Notes under the pieces: model-generated
What the model saw: only the letters and a program-made list of their open reading frames with translations
The model's database searches: none
Told to the model about the DNA's origin: nothing
Shown here: in pieces, positions 46,532 to 54,613 of the stretch
Layout of the letters: each line of letters opens with the position of its first letter
Position numbering within the stretch: position 1 is the stretch's first letter
Translations under genes and position numbers: made by a program
NCBI RefSeq assembly: GCF_001904725.1
Contig: NZ_MRCE01000009.1
Coordinates: forward strand, 140,838-204,837
Direction of reading: 5' to 3'
Length of the DNA: 64,000 bases
Source of the DNA: Phormidium ambiguum IAM M-71
GTDB lineage: Bacteria; Cyanobacteriota; Cyanobacteriia; Cyanobacteriales; Aerosakkonemataceae

Positions 46532-47290
46532 TCAACTAACTTGCAACTTCACATTTAGCTTTTGCAGTCTTTCCCCTAACCAACGTTCAAACAACTCGTT
46601 TTGTAAACCTTGTCTTACTTGAACATCTTCTAAAGAACTAGGTAAAAACTGCTCAACCCGAAACAAACCCCAACGTCCTTCGACTTGTAAAGGCCCTAAA
46701 ACCACCCCAGCACTAGCATTCTTAACTGCGCTTTGCAAAGGTTCTGGCAAAGTTCCCATACTAATAGCGCCCATCATTCCATTAGCTAAACGCTCCTCAG
46801 TCAAAGAATTTTCTCGCGCAACTTGTTCAAAACTATCACCAGTCTCAATTTGCTCGCGCAATTCTTCGGCAACATTAGGATTATCTACAATAATCCGTGA
46901 CAAAACCACTCGGTCTAGAAAAATTTTCCGCTCATTATAATAATCTTGCAACTTAGATGAAGTCACATGATTTTTCAGTTTGTCAAGCTTAAAATTAAAA
47001 GCAAACTGATTATGAAAAGTTGGATAATCAATCCCCTTACTATTCAACCATTCTTGGAAACGCTTTGGATCGGTTAACTGACTTTGAATGCGAAAATCAA
47101 TTATTGCCTGTTCCACAAGCGCATTTTCAATTTGAGGGTCAGTCAGCTTTTGTTGTTCTTGCTCAATAATGTGCTGTCGCAGAATATCCCCGATAAAAAG
47201 CCCCAGTTTGCCACAACTTTGCAGATATCGCAAAGCTTGTTCTAAAACAATAGGTTGGTCATCAACTATAAGAAATGATTGGGAAGTCAT
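46532..47290 (-). CDS. PpiC/SurA-type peptidyl-prolyl isomerase
   Basis: The 252 residues have a helical SurA-like N-terminal chaperone region and, from about residue 125, a parvulin domain: VVLSRIIVDNPNVAEELREQ, FEQVARENSLTE, GMMGAISMGTLPEPLQSAV and VLGPLQVEGRWGLFRVEQF. The family helps fold exported proteins. There is no clear signal peptide at this ATG, so it may be cytoplasmic or the start may differ. A repeat tract lies immediately upstream. Confidence 0.8.
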   Translation of the reverse strand: MTSQSFLIVDDQPIVLEQALRYLQSCGKLGLFIGDILRQHIIEQEQQKLTDPQIENALVEQAIIDFRIQSQLTDPKRFQEWLNSKGIDYPTFHNQFAFNFKLDKLKNHVTSSKLQDYYNERKIFLDRVVLSRIIVDNPNVAEELREQIETGDSFEQVARENSLTEERLANGMMGAISMGTLPEPLQSAVKNASAGVVLGPLQVEGRWGLFRVEQFLPSSLEDVQVRQGLQNELFERWLGERLQKLNVKLQVS

Positions 47291-47344
47291 GAATTAGCCA
47301 GATTTTACACAATTAATTTCCTTGCCCTTATTAATTCTATGGCT

Positions 47345-47484
47345 AAGGGGACAAGGGAAAAGGGGGAAAGGGGAAAAGGGGGAAAGGGGGAAAGGGGAAA
47401 GGGAAAGGGGGAAAAGGGAAATTTTTACCTTCTGCCTTCTGCCTTCTGCCTTCCCAGTCCCCAGTCCCCAGTCCCCAGTCCCCT
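47345..47484. repeat. Low-complexity tract: GGGGAAAA, TTCTGCC and CCCCAGT units
   Basis: GGGGAAAA-type repeats to about 47418, TTCTGCC heptamers to about 47452, then about four CCCCAGT heptamers to 47484. Frames that read through it on either strand are repeat-derived and rejected. It separates two minus-strand genes. Confidence 0.85.
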
Positions 47485-47487
47485 TCA

Positions 47488-48354
47488 TCACCGCACGCGG
47501 AATTCCACAAAGTTATCTTTAATTGTCATGTCATAGCGGGAGAAAAAGTCTTGTCCGAGTAGCCCAATGCTCAATCCAGGTGGAATTCCTACAGGGACAT
47601 TTTTTAGAGAAGCGCCACCTACTTGTACGGCATCCAGACAACCGACACCTATTAAAGCAGCACCAGCAGCAGTACTGACTTTTGCTACTGCGAAACTTTC
47701 TACCTTTAATCTGGCTGCCATTTCTTGAGTAATTGCTGTACCGCTAGCTCCTGTATCCAACATCATCTCAAAAGTCTGCTTAATGTTGGTGTTAGTCAGG
47801 GTGACATCAATTACTAAAGTGCCAAATTCTCGGCGTTTGATTGGTACGCGCAACACAGTACCAGAAGGCGCATTAGTGCTGACTTTTGTTGTACACTTAC
47901 TGGCCAGAGAAACTTGTTTAACTCTGGGGTCTGCTTGTTTAGCTGCGTAGTCTATTTGTTCTTGATATTCTTTCAGTTTGGCTTGAGCTTTGGCATAGTT
48001 GGGGCTGGAAGTTGGTACAGCTTTGAGCAGTTGTATTACTTGTTGCCATTGATTGTTGACTAGTTTCCAGTCATCACGAGATTGGGCAGATTGTCCTATA
48101 CTTTTAGCACGGGTAGCTTTTGCGATCGCTTCCTCATAACTATCCTCCACTACTACTACTTGCTCCTGATTCGGCTTTACCACCTCAGTTTTCGGTTTCG
48201 CCTCAGTCAAACTTTTGCTTTGCACCACTGAAGCACTTACTTTAGACTCAACAGAGCTTGGAGTAGCATTCTCATTACTACAACCGAAGCTTACAATTGC
48301 TACCATTCCCGCAAGTAACATCAATAACCGACGTTGGCAAGAAATATTTTCCAT
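47488..48354 (-). CDS. Retropepsin-like aspartic protease family lipoprotein
   Basis: The 288 residues start with a lipoprotein signal (LLMLLAGMVAIVSFGC), so the cysteine after SFG is a likely lipidation site. A Ser/Lys-rich linker and a helical region follow, then a clan-AA aspartic protease domain with MMLDTGASGTAI near residue 200 and GVGCLDAVQVGG. These single-domain proteases act as dimers. An upstream GTG at 48378 would add eight residues. The C-terminus IKDNFVEFRVR is typical of the family. Confidence 0.8.
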   Translation of the reverse strand: MENISCQRRLLMLLAGMVAIVSFGCSNENATPSSVESKVSASVVQSKSLTEAKPKTEVVKPNQEQVVVVEDSYEEAIAKATRAKSIGQSAQSRDDWKLVNNQWQQVIQLLKAVPTSSPNYAKAQAKLKEYQEQIDYAAKQADPRVKQVSLASKCTTKVSTNAPSGTVLRVPIKRREFGTLVIDVTLTNTNIKQTFEMMLDTGASGTAITQEMAARLKVESFAVAKVSTAAGAALIGVGCLDAVQVGGASLKNVPVGIPPGLSIGLLGQDFFSRYDMTIKDNFVEFRVR

Positions 48355-48592
48355 AAAGAACTTTTGTTGAGATTTCACTTAATAAATTTTTTAGTCGCGC
48401 TCTCCTTGTGTCCTTAATCTAACCTTGCCCAAAGTGAGAAAAACCAAAAATTAAGCTTTTGTAAACTCAGTGGGTTTTTGCTTAACAACCAAAAACAATG
48501 TAATCAAATCCCAACATTAACCTTAGAAAAAACCTCACAACTCTCAAAGGTCGTGTAAGATTAACATCGCTACGAATCAAAGATAGGAAACT

Positions 48593-49741
48593 ATGCCACT
48601 TTTAGATGCTCAACCAGCGCTGCTTGTTTTGGTAGATGGCACAACTTTTCGGGGCTGGTCATTCGGTGCCCCAGGAACCACAATTGGAGAAGTGGTGTTT
48701 AATACTGGCATCACTGGATATCAAGAAGTTTTGACAGACCCTAGTTACTGCGGTCAAATAGTACTTTTTACATATCCTGAACTTGGTAACACAGGAATTA
48801 ATCCTGAAGACGAAGAATCCGAACGTCCCCAAGTTCGCGGTGCTATTGCTCGCAATATTTGCGCTCGCCCTAGTAATTGGCGCTCCACTCAATCATTACC
48901 TGATTATTTGAAACAATACAATATTCCAGCAATTTACGGCATTGATACTCGTGCCTTAACCCGGAAAATTCGGGAATTTGGGGCAATGAACGGCGGAATT
49001 TCTACTGAAATCCTCGATCCATCAGAGTTACTTGCTAAAGTAAAAGCGGCTCCAAGTATGGCTGGTTTAAATTTAGTTAAGAATGTTACCACTCAGAAGA
49101 TTTATGAATGGTCTGAACCGACTAACCCGGTTTGGGAATTTAAATCTGTAGAAAAAACTGATGAATCTTTTACAGTTGTAGCCCTAGACTTCGGAGTGAA
49201 AAAGAATATTCTTCGCCGTTTAGCAAGTTATGGTTGTCGAGTAATTGTTGTTCCCGCAGATACGCCAGCAGAAGAGATTTTAAAATACAATCCAGATGGA
49301 ATTTTTCTTTCTAATGGCCCCGGCGACCCAGCGGCAAATACAGAAGGAATTGAAACTACTAAGGCGTTATTAAAGGCAGAAAAACCTGTGTTTGGTATTT
49401 GTATGGGACACCAAATTTTAGGTCTTTCTTTGGGTAGCGATACTTATAAACTAAAGTTTGGTCATCGGGGGTTAAATCAACCTGCTGGATTAACGGGAAA
49501 AATTGAGATTACTAGCCAAAATCATAGTTTTGCGATCGATCCAGATACAATTCCCGATGCTGATGTGGAAATTACTCATCTCAATTTAAACGATCGCACC
49601 GTCGCAGGTCTACGTCACAAATCCCTACCTCTATTCTCAGTACAGTATCACCCAGAAGCCAGCCCAGGCCCTCATGACGCTGACTACCTCTTTGAACAAT
49701 TCGTCCAATCAATGCGCGAACATCGCCAAGCTATCGCGTAA
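48593..49741 (+). CDS. carA: Carbamoyl-phosphate synthase small subunit
   Basis: The 382 residues show the N-terminal CPSase domain ([20 protein letters not shown]) and the C-terminal glutamine amidotransferase with catalytic Cys270 in [11 protein letters not shown] and the His/Glu pair in [10 protein letters not shown]. It makes ammonia from glutamine for the large subunit CarB, feeding pyrimidine and arginine synthesis. carB is not in the window. AGGAAA just before the ATG supports the start. A long low-complexity tract follows. Confidence 0.95.
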   Translation: MPLLDAQPALLVLVDGTTFRGWSFGAPGTTIGEVVFNTGITGYQEVLTDPSYCGQIVLFTYPELGNTGINPEDEESERPQVRGAIARNICARPSNWRSTQSLPDYLKQYNIPAIYGIDTRALTRKIREFGAMNGGISTEILDPSELLAKVKAAPSMAGLNLVKNVTTQKIYEWSEPTNPVWEFKSVEKTDESFTVVALDFGVKKNILRRLASYGCRVIVVPADTPAEEILKYNPDGIFLSNGPGDPAANTEGIETTKALLKAEKPVFGICMGHQILGLSLGSDTYKLKFGHRGLNQPAGLTGKIEITSQNHSFAIDPDTIPDADVEITHLNLNDRTVAGLRHKSLPLFSVQYHPEASPGPHDADYLFEQFVQSMREHRQAIA

Positions 49742-49759
49742 ATGAGATGGGGACTGGGT

Positions 49760-50034
49760 ACTGGGAAGGCAGAAGGCAGAAGGCAGAAGGTAAAAATTTC
49801 CCCTTTCCCCCTTTTCCCCTTTTCCCCTTTCCCCTTTCCCCTTTCCCCTTTCCCCTTTCTCCTTTTCCCTTTCTCCTTTTCCCCTTTTCCCCTTTTCCCT
49901 TTTCCCCTTTCTCCTTTTCCCCTTTTCCCCTTTTCCCCTTTTCCCTTTTCCCCTTTTCCCTTTTCCCCTTTCCCCTTTCCCCTTTCCCCCTTTCCCCCTT
50001 TTCCCCTTTTCCCCCTTTTCCCCTTTTCCCCCCA
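49760..50034. repeat. Long CCCCTTTTCC-type low-complexity tract
   Basis: After AGAAGGC units (49768-49790), about 240 bp are nearly pure C/T in CCCCTTTTCC and CCCCTTTCC units, so one strand is pure pyrimidine. It spans the carA to STAS gap. The frames through it on both strands encode only Pro/Phe/Ser/Leu or Gly/Lys/Glu repeats. It could form triplex or slipped structures (inference). Confidence 0.9.
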
Positions 50035-50120
50035 TTCTCAAAAAAAAATCTGTAAATCTCTAGACAAAACCCCAGAAACTATATATACTGAAGCCTCGAT
50101 TGAAGACGACTATGGAGCTA

Positions 50121-50126
50121 GGAGGG
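50121..50126 (+). promoter_or_regulatory. Strong Shine-Dalgarno facing an ATT codon
   Basis: GGAGGG at 50121-50126 lies four bases before ATT (50131), in frame with the STAS protein. The conventional candidates TTG (50149) and GTG (50155) are more than 20 bases from it. Confidence 0.5.
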
Positions 50127-50148
50127 AACTATTCCTGAGCCACTGACC

Positions 50149-50493
50149 TTGACCGTGAGCCTTAGAGGTACAAGAGAAGTCAAGGAAAATTACCAGTTGT
50201 TTCGTCTGACAGGCTTATTGGATGCCTTTTCGGAACCGACTTTTCGTAAAGTGATCGGCAAATGTATTGATGATGGGCCAAAAAACATTGTTTTGGATTT
50301 GTCCCAAATCGATTTTGTCGATAGTTCTGGGTTGGGTGCTTTGGTACAAACAGCTAAACAAGCTCAAAGTAGCAGTGGTAGTTTACAAATTGTTACTAAC
50401 GCCCGTGTGACCCAAACAGTTAAGCTAGTACGTTTAGAAAAGTTTCTATCCTTGCAAACATCGGTAGATGTTGCCTTAGAGAACCTAAAATAA
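50149..50493 (+). CDS. STAS-domain anti-sigma-factor-antagonist-like protein
   Basis: The 114 residues form one STAS domain. The phosphorylatable serine pair is in FVDSSGLGALV, and the flanking IVLDLSQID fits SpoIIAA/RsbV-type proteins, which bind anti-sigma or partner kinases. The start is unclear: the listed TTG has no ribosome site, and the only strong Shine-Dalgarno (GGAGGG, 50121) serves an ATT at 50131 that would add six residues. No anti-sigma gene is adjacent. Confidence 0.8.
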   Translation: MTVSLRGTREVKENYQLFRLTGLLDAFSEPTFRKVIGKCIDDGPKNIVLDLSQIDFVDSSGLGALVQTAKQAQSSSGSLQIVTNARVTQTVKLVRLEKFLSLQTSVDVALENLK

Positions 50494-50604
50494 GCTGGCG
50501 AAACTCAAAATGCTGATGCTATCCGGTTGATTTCTGGATAGCAAATTTGCTATGAGAAAATTTAATAATTTACCTTGTGCATTTTATGATAAAATTCAGA
50601 AGCA

Positions 50605-51024
50605 ATGTTTTATCAGCCGCTCTCAGATATAAGTTACCCGTTGACAGAAGTTAATCAGCTTTCTCCTGTGGTTTTGGCATATATAGGAGATGCGGTTTTT
50701 GAGTTATATGTTCGGAACCGTTATCTTTTGCCTGCCAAAAGGATAGATAAATATCATCAGCAGGTGGTGTTTCAAGTGAGAGCAGAGAGTCAGGTAAGAC
50801 ATTTGCGATCGCTCCAACCCTATTTGACAGAAGCAGAAAGTGAAATATTACGACGAGGGAGAAACGCTGCTGGCACAAAGCCAAGGCGATTATCTCCAAA
50901 AATCTATCAAGAAGCCAGCAGTCTGGAAACTTTGATTGGATATCTCTATCTCACAGATTCGCAACGTTTAGCTCAGCTGTTAGCTAAATTAGACTTAGAT
51001 TTACCTCACGAGGAAGAGTCTTAA
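50605..51024 (+). CDS. mrnC: Mini-ribonuclease III
   Basis: The 139 residues form a lone RNase III catalytic domain: LSPVVLAYIGDAVFELYVRNRY near residue 20 and the later ASSLETLIGYLYLT. There is no double-stranded-RNA-binding domain, as in MrnC, which matures 23S rRNA in Bacillus. The rRNA methyltransferase rlmB follows 202 bp downstream; the same pair is adjacent in Firmicutes, supporting a joint rRNA role. Confidence 0.88.
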   Translation: MFYQPLSDISYPLTEVNQLSPVVLAYIGDAVFELYVRNRYLLPAKRIDKYHQQVVFQVRAESQVRHLRSLQPYLTEAESEILRRGRNAAGTKPRRLSPKIYQEASSLETLIGYLYLTDSQRLAQLLAKLDLDLPHEEES

Positions 51025-51226
51025 ATAAAACTCAAGACAGCTAAAAACACCAATATAGACTTGTACATTGAAGCTAGATACCCGATCGACAACGATATTG
51101 GCAATTGGTGGAAAGTTAGAGTGTCAATAAACATCAACTTGCTGTTTGTCAATACGTCAGAAATTACTGAATAATCACCAATTGCTTACTTCTCAACTAA
51201 CTGAAAATTCCCCAAAATACAAATAA

Positions 51227-52348
51227 ATGAGTAAAAATTACCGCTCAGAAAATTCAGGTCAACCCAAACGCAGTAGACCTCTCAAAGGCAAGTTAAACCG
51301 ACCAACGACAAAACCAATTCGGAAAATAAATCGTAACGTTTCTTCACCTGAATTGCGAAATGAGTCTCGTAATGAATCGAGTCATGAGTCGCAGAATGAT
51401 TCTAGTCATGAACCACGACGGGAACCACGACGGGAACCGCGACGAGAACCGCGACGGGAACCGCGACGAGAACCGCGACGGGAAAATCGACGGATTATTC
51501 CACAAGTAACTCGACAAGAACCTCAAATAGCAAATCGTGAAGTGACAGGGGAATCTGAAGACCTGGATATGATCTATGGTCGTCAGTCAGTATTAGCAGC
51601 TTTGACAAATCAACGTGCTTTAAATCGAATTTGGATTTTGCCGCATTTGCGTTACGATCCCCGTTTTCATACATTACTAACTCAAGCTAAAGCAAATGGC
51701 ACTGTAATTGATGAGGTAGAAGCAAAGCGCCTAGATTACATTACTCACAGAGGTAATCATCAAGGAATAGCAGCGCAAGTTGCGCCTTATGAATATGTAG
51801 AATTAGCAGATTTAATTTCTAAAGCGAAAGCTGCTTCCGAGCAACCAGTAATTGTGGTTTTGGACAGTGTTACCGATCCCCATAACTTAGGGGCAATTAT
51901 TCGCACATCAGAAGCTTTGGGAGTTCATGGGATGGTGATCCCGCAGCGACGTGCGGTAGGGGTGACATCAACTGTGATCAAAGTAGCGTCGGGGGCTTTA
52001 GAAAATATACCAGTTTCTAGGGTGGTGAATTTGCGATCGGCCTTAGAAGAATTGAAAGCCGCTGGTTTTTGGATTTATGGAACTGAGGCGAATACTAACC
52101 AAGCATTGCATACTGTTCAATTTACTGGGCCGATCGTCTTAGTAGTTGGTTCCGAAGGAGAAGGGTTGAGTTTGTTAACTCAACGTTGCTGCGATTTTCT
52201 CGTCTCTATTCCTTTAGGTGGAAAAACTCCTAGCTTAAATGCTTCAGTTGCCGCAGGAATGGCACTTTACGAGATTTTCCGCCAACGTTGGTCAAGTACA
52301 CTACATCTGGATAAGTTAAAAAAAGATACTTTGAAAAAAGAAAGGTAA
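51227..52348 (+). CDS. rlmB: 23S rRNA (guanosine-2'-O-)-methyltransferase RlmB / TrmH family
   Basis: From about residue 110 the protein is a SpoU-family methyltransferase: the substrate-binding domain with [19 protein letters not shown], then [30 protein letters not shown] and [22 protein letters not shown], forming the knotted SAM site. It methylates G2251 of 23S rRNA in E. coli. Residues 1-105 form a basic, disordered extension with Arg/Glu/Pro-rich repeats (six EPRR units) that may bind RNA. Confidence 0.9.
   Translation: MSKNYRSENSGQPKRSRPLKGKLNRPTTKPIRKINRNVSSPELRNESRNESSHESQNDSSHEPRREPRREPRREPRREPRREPRRENRRIIPQVTRQEPQIANREVTGESEDLDMIYGRQSVLAALTNQRALNRIWILPHLRYDPRFHTLLTQAKANGTVIDEVEAKRLDYITHRGNHQGIAAQVAPYEYVELADLISKAKAASEQPVIVVLDSVTDPHNLGAIIRTSEALGVHGMVIPQRRAVGVTSTVIKVASGALENIPVSRVVNLRSALEELKAAGFWIYGTEANTNQALHTVQFTGPIVLVVGSEGEGLSLLTQRCCDFLVSIPLGGKTPSLNASVAAGMALYEIFRQRWSSTLHLDKLKKDTLKKER
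51410..51481 (+). repeat. Six 12-bp tandem repeats in the rlmB N-terminal extension
   Basis: Units GAACC(A/G)CGACG(G/A) begin at 51410, 51422, 51434, 51446, 51458 and 51470, each encoding Glu-Pro-Arg-Arg. A more degenerate Asn-Glu-Ser-rich stretch precedes them. The period keeps the frame. Confidence 0.85.
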
Positions 52349-52418
52349 CAGAGTATAAAGAAATTTAAATAAAGAAGGTCTTTAGACAGCATAGTACCCA
52401 AGAGGACAGGTTGAGGTC

Positions 52419-52700
52419 ATGAAAGAAGTCTTGCTCAGCATTCTCAATTTCTTAGGTTTGGCTTGGTGGATCGAAATTGTCACGCGCAAACCCCAATGCA
52501 CTTACTATTTCGGCCCTTTTCTCACTGTGAAAGAAGCCGATCTAGCTAAGACTGGTTACATAGAAGATTTGGAAACCGAAGGGGCGATGGGTTTTATCGT
52601 GTTTATCAAACGCTGTAAGCCAAACGAACTCACAGTAGAACAAGATTTGGGGGAGAGAATTGACCGCAAGGCTTCTCCAGCTTTTAGCGGTCAGTGTTAA
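52419..52700 (+). CDS. DUF1816 family protein
   Basis: The 93 residues match the cyanobacterial DUF1816 family by the pattern LAWWIEIVTRKPQCTYYFGPF near the start and IEDLETEGAMGFIVFIKRCKP. No enzymatic motif is visible and the function is unknown. It stands 70 bp after rlmB on the same strand, and its stop is followed almost at once by a C/G-rich repeat tract. Confidence 0.75.
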   Translation: MKEVLLSILNFLGLAWWIEIVTRKPQCTYYFGPFLTVKEADLAKTGYIEDLETEGAMGFIVFIKRCKPNELTVEQDLGERIDRKASPAFSGQC

Positions 52701-52703
52701 GGG

Positions 52704-52855
52704 AGGGGGCAGGGGTGCAGGGGGGCAGGGGGGCAGGGGAGATAACTTCAAACTTATAACTTTCTCCCTAACTCAAAACTCAAAACTCAGAACTCAGAAC
52801 TCAAAACTTTCCCAGCCCCCCCACCTCCCTACCTCCCTACCTCCCTACCTCCTAC
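52704..52855. repeat. Low-complexity tract: GGGGCAGG units, AACTCAAAAC units and ACCTCCCT units
   Basis: Three simple repeats follow one another: GGGGCAGG-type (to about 52740), AACTCA(A/G)A-type near 52768-52807, and four ACCTCCCT octamers (about 52820-52852). The last runs into the 3' end of the minus-strand hydrolase and encodes its final residues. Confidence 0.8.
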
Positions 52856-53662
52856 AACTCTGGGATGATCTGCGATCCAGCGATCGATATCTTGAAGTAC
52901 CTGTTCGGGAATTTCCCAAGGAAAAAGATGGGCGGTGTTGGGATAACATTGCCATCGAGAGTTTTGCAAATGCTGTGCTGTTTCTAAACTTGATTCTGGA
53001 GTGATATGGCGATCGGCTGAACCTGCCAATACCAAAGCCGGACATTGAATTTGTGAAAGGTCAGCCACTCGGTTATAACCTGTTCTAATCGCAGTAGTTA
53101 AAGCCCGTGTAGCAGCTGATGATGTTCGTAAGTAAGCTGCTACTGCTTCTGTGGCAATAAAGTTGTAAGCACTAGGGGTATGTTGTTGAATCAGGTAGCG
53201 AAACAGAGATTTTTTACCGAAAGTTTCAATATTCCATTGCCAACCCGGTTGTAATTGATTTACGATCGCCGCTAGTCCAGTATAAAGATTATCTTGCCAA
53301 CTAATTGGCGGATGACTACCACGCGGACGGGCAGCAGTGGCAATTAAAATTAATCCGCTGACTTTTTCAGGATTTCTCAGGGCTAATTCCATAGCTAAGA
53401 TTCCTCCTAAAGACCATCCCAGTACCAGGCAATTCGGAATCTGTAAGCTGTCTAGCAAGTTCTCTAAGTCCCCCAAATGATCTTGCATAGCAAAATTGCC
53501 ATCACAGCGACTTTGACCGTAGCCGCGTAAGTCAGGAGCGATCGTTTGAAAGCGCCGAGAAAGATGTTTGGTAAAAACGGACATACTGTTACTAGAACCT
53601 GGATGTCCGTGTAAGCAAAGAATGGGAAATCCTGTGCCTTGAATATTAACGTTGAGTTGCAT
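52829..53662 (-). CDS. Alpha/beta hydrolase
   Basis: The 277 residues have the alpha/beta hydrolase fold: the oxyanion region CLHGHPGSSNS, the nucleophile in GWSLGGILA, the acid in AGSADRHITPE and the catalytic histidine in NTAHLFPWE. Substrate unknown. The ATG at 53662 was chosen because the upstream ATG at 53692 lies inside a dispersed repeat. The last residues (VVGGREVGR) are encoded by ACCTCCCT repeats, so the stop position may have shifted. Confidence 0.8.
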   Translation of the reverse strand: MQLNVNIQGTGFPILCLHGHPGSSNSMSVFTKHLSRRFQTIAPDLRGYGQSRCDGNFAMQDHLGDLENLLDSLQIPNCLVLGWSLGGILAMELALRNPEKVSGLILIATAARPRGSHPPISWQDNLYTGLAAIVNQLQPGWQWNIETFGKKSLFRYLIQQHTPSAYNFIATEAVAAYLRTSSAATRALTTAIRTGYNRVADLSQIQCPALVLAGSADRHITPESSLETAQHLQNSRWQCYPNTAHLFPWEIPEQVLQDIDRWIADHPRVVGGREVGR

Positions 53663-53680
53663 TTTTGTTATTTTTAATTG

Positions 53681-53727
53681 GTCATTTGTCATGGATCATT
53701 TGTAATATTTTTTCAATGACAAATGAC
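53681..53727. repeat. Hairpin of the AATGAC repeat family
   Basis: GTCATTTGTCAT (53681-53692) is exactly complementary to ATGACAAATGAC (53716-53727). It lies between two minus-strand genes and includes the unused upstream ATG of the hydrolase. Related to 27486-27522. Confidence 0.65.
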
Positions 53728-53741
53728 TAAAACAAGATTAA

Positions 53742-54473
53742 TTATTTAACACGGGCTAAAACATTTTCTACTTCCGTTAATTGTACTGCACCAGAAAATG
53801 TTGCACCATTCATGATGAAAAAGGGAGTGCCGGAAATACCAACGCTTTCCCCTAAAATCATATCTTCGGTGATGGATTTTTCGGCGATTTGGCGATCGCT
53901 ATTAAACTTCTCCAAATCCAAGTTCAAATTTTTGGCAGTTTCCAAATAAAACTCTTCGCCAAGTTTATTTTGTTGAGTAAATAAGGCATCATGATATTGC
54001 CAGAATTTACCTTGTTGCCCTGCTGCCCAAGATGCTTTTGCTGCGGGTAAAGCTTCAGGATGAATGCTAGATAAAGGGAAATGTTTATACACTAAAGTAA
54101 CTTCATCCTGATGTTTTGCCATGAATTCTTTAATGGTTTTGTGTGCTTGGGCACAGTAAGGACATTGAAAGTCAGAAAACTCTACTAAAATAATCTTTTT
54201 AGCAGGCGATCCGGTAACTGGAGATTGACTAATTATCGCATCAGGATTGGTTTTCATTTGTTGGACAAATGCCTGTTGCGCCTGTGCTAATTGATTTTGA
54301 ATTTTCTCTTGGTATGCTTGTACAGATTCAACAATTGCTTCGGGATGTTGGCGGATAATTTGTAAAACTTGTTCTTCTAATTGGGTGGGAATTTTGGTCG
54401 CTGCTTGGACGGGGGTTGTCCACAGTAAGAATGTTAAAGTGAGTAGCAAGAGGAAGATTCGGATTATCGGCAT
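53742..54473 (-). CDS. DsbA-like thiol-disulfide oxidoreductase
   Basis: The 243 residues start with a signal peptide (IFLLLLTLTFLLWTTPVQA), then a helical segment and a thioredoxin-fold domain with the active site in FSDFQCPYCAQAHK, the helical insertion of DsbA proteins, and the cis-proline loop SGISGTPFFIMNGA. It likely forms or isomerises disulfides in exported proteins. The gene lies downstream of the WD40-GTPase on the same strand, 140 bp apart; no functional link is evident. Confidence 0.85.
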   Translation of the reverse strand: MPIIRIFLLLLTLTFLLWTTPVQAATKIPTQLEEQVLQIIRQHPEAIVESVQAYQEKIQNQLAQAQQAFVQQMKTNPDAIISQSPVTGSPAKKIILVEFSDFQCPYCAQAHKTIKEFMAKHQDEVTLVYKHFPLSSIHPEALPAAKASWAAGQQGKFWQYHDALFTQQNKLGEEFYLETAKNLNLDLEKFNSDRQIAEKSITEDMILGESVGISGTPFFIMNGATFSGAVQLTEVENVLARVK

Positions 54474-54613
54474 AATTTACCTCATGAGATGGTGAGATGC
54501 TGATGTTTTTATTTTAAGTGGAATTTGGGTTGCGGCATCGCTTCTTCATTTTTTGATTCAAATTTTCGACAATGTTAGCTAAATTAATTTAAAATTGTTC
54601 CCAATCATTGCGA

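Noticed and set aside
47279-47536. Small frames on both strands between the isomerase and the aspartic protease genes
   Set aside because: They are read from GGGGAAAA and TTCTGCC repeats with no coding character.
49709-50146. Open frames on both strands through the pyrimidine tract
   Set aside because: They encode only repeated Pro-Phe-Ser or Gly-Lys-Glu strings and overlap carA or the STAS leader.
51410-51481. Regular spaced repeats resembling a CRISPR array
   Set aside because: The units are 12 bp with no spacers and lie within a coding frame; no cas gene is nearby.
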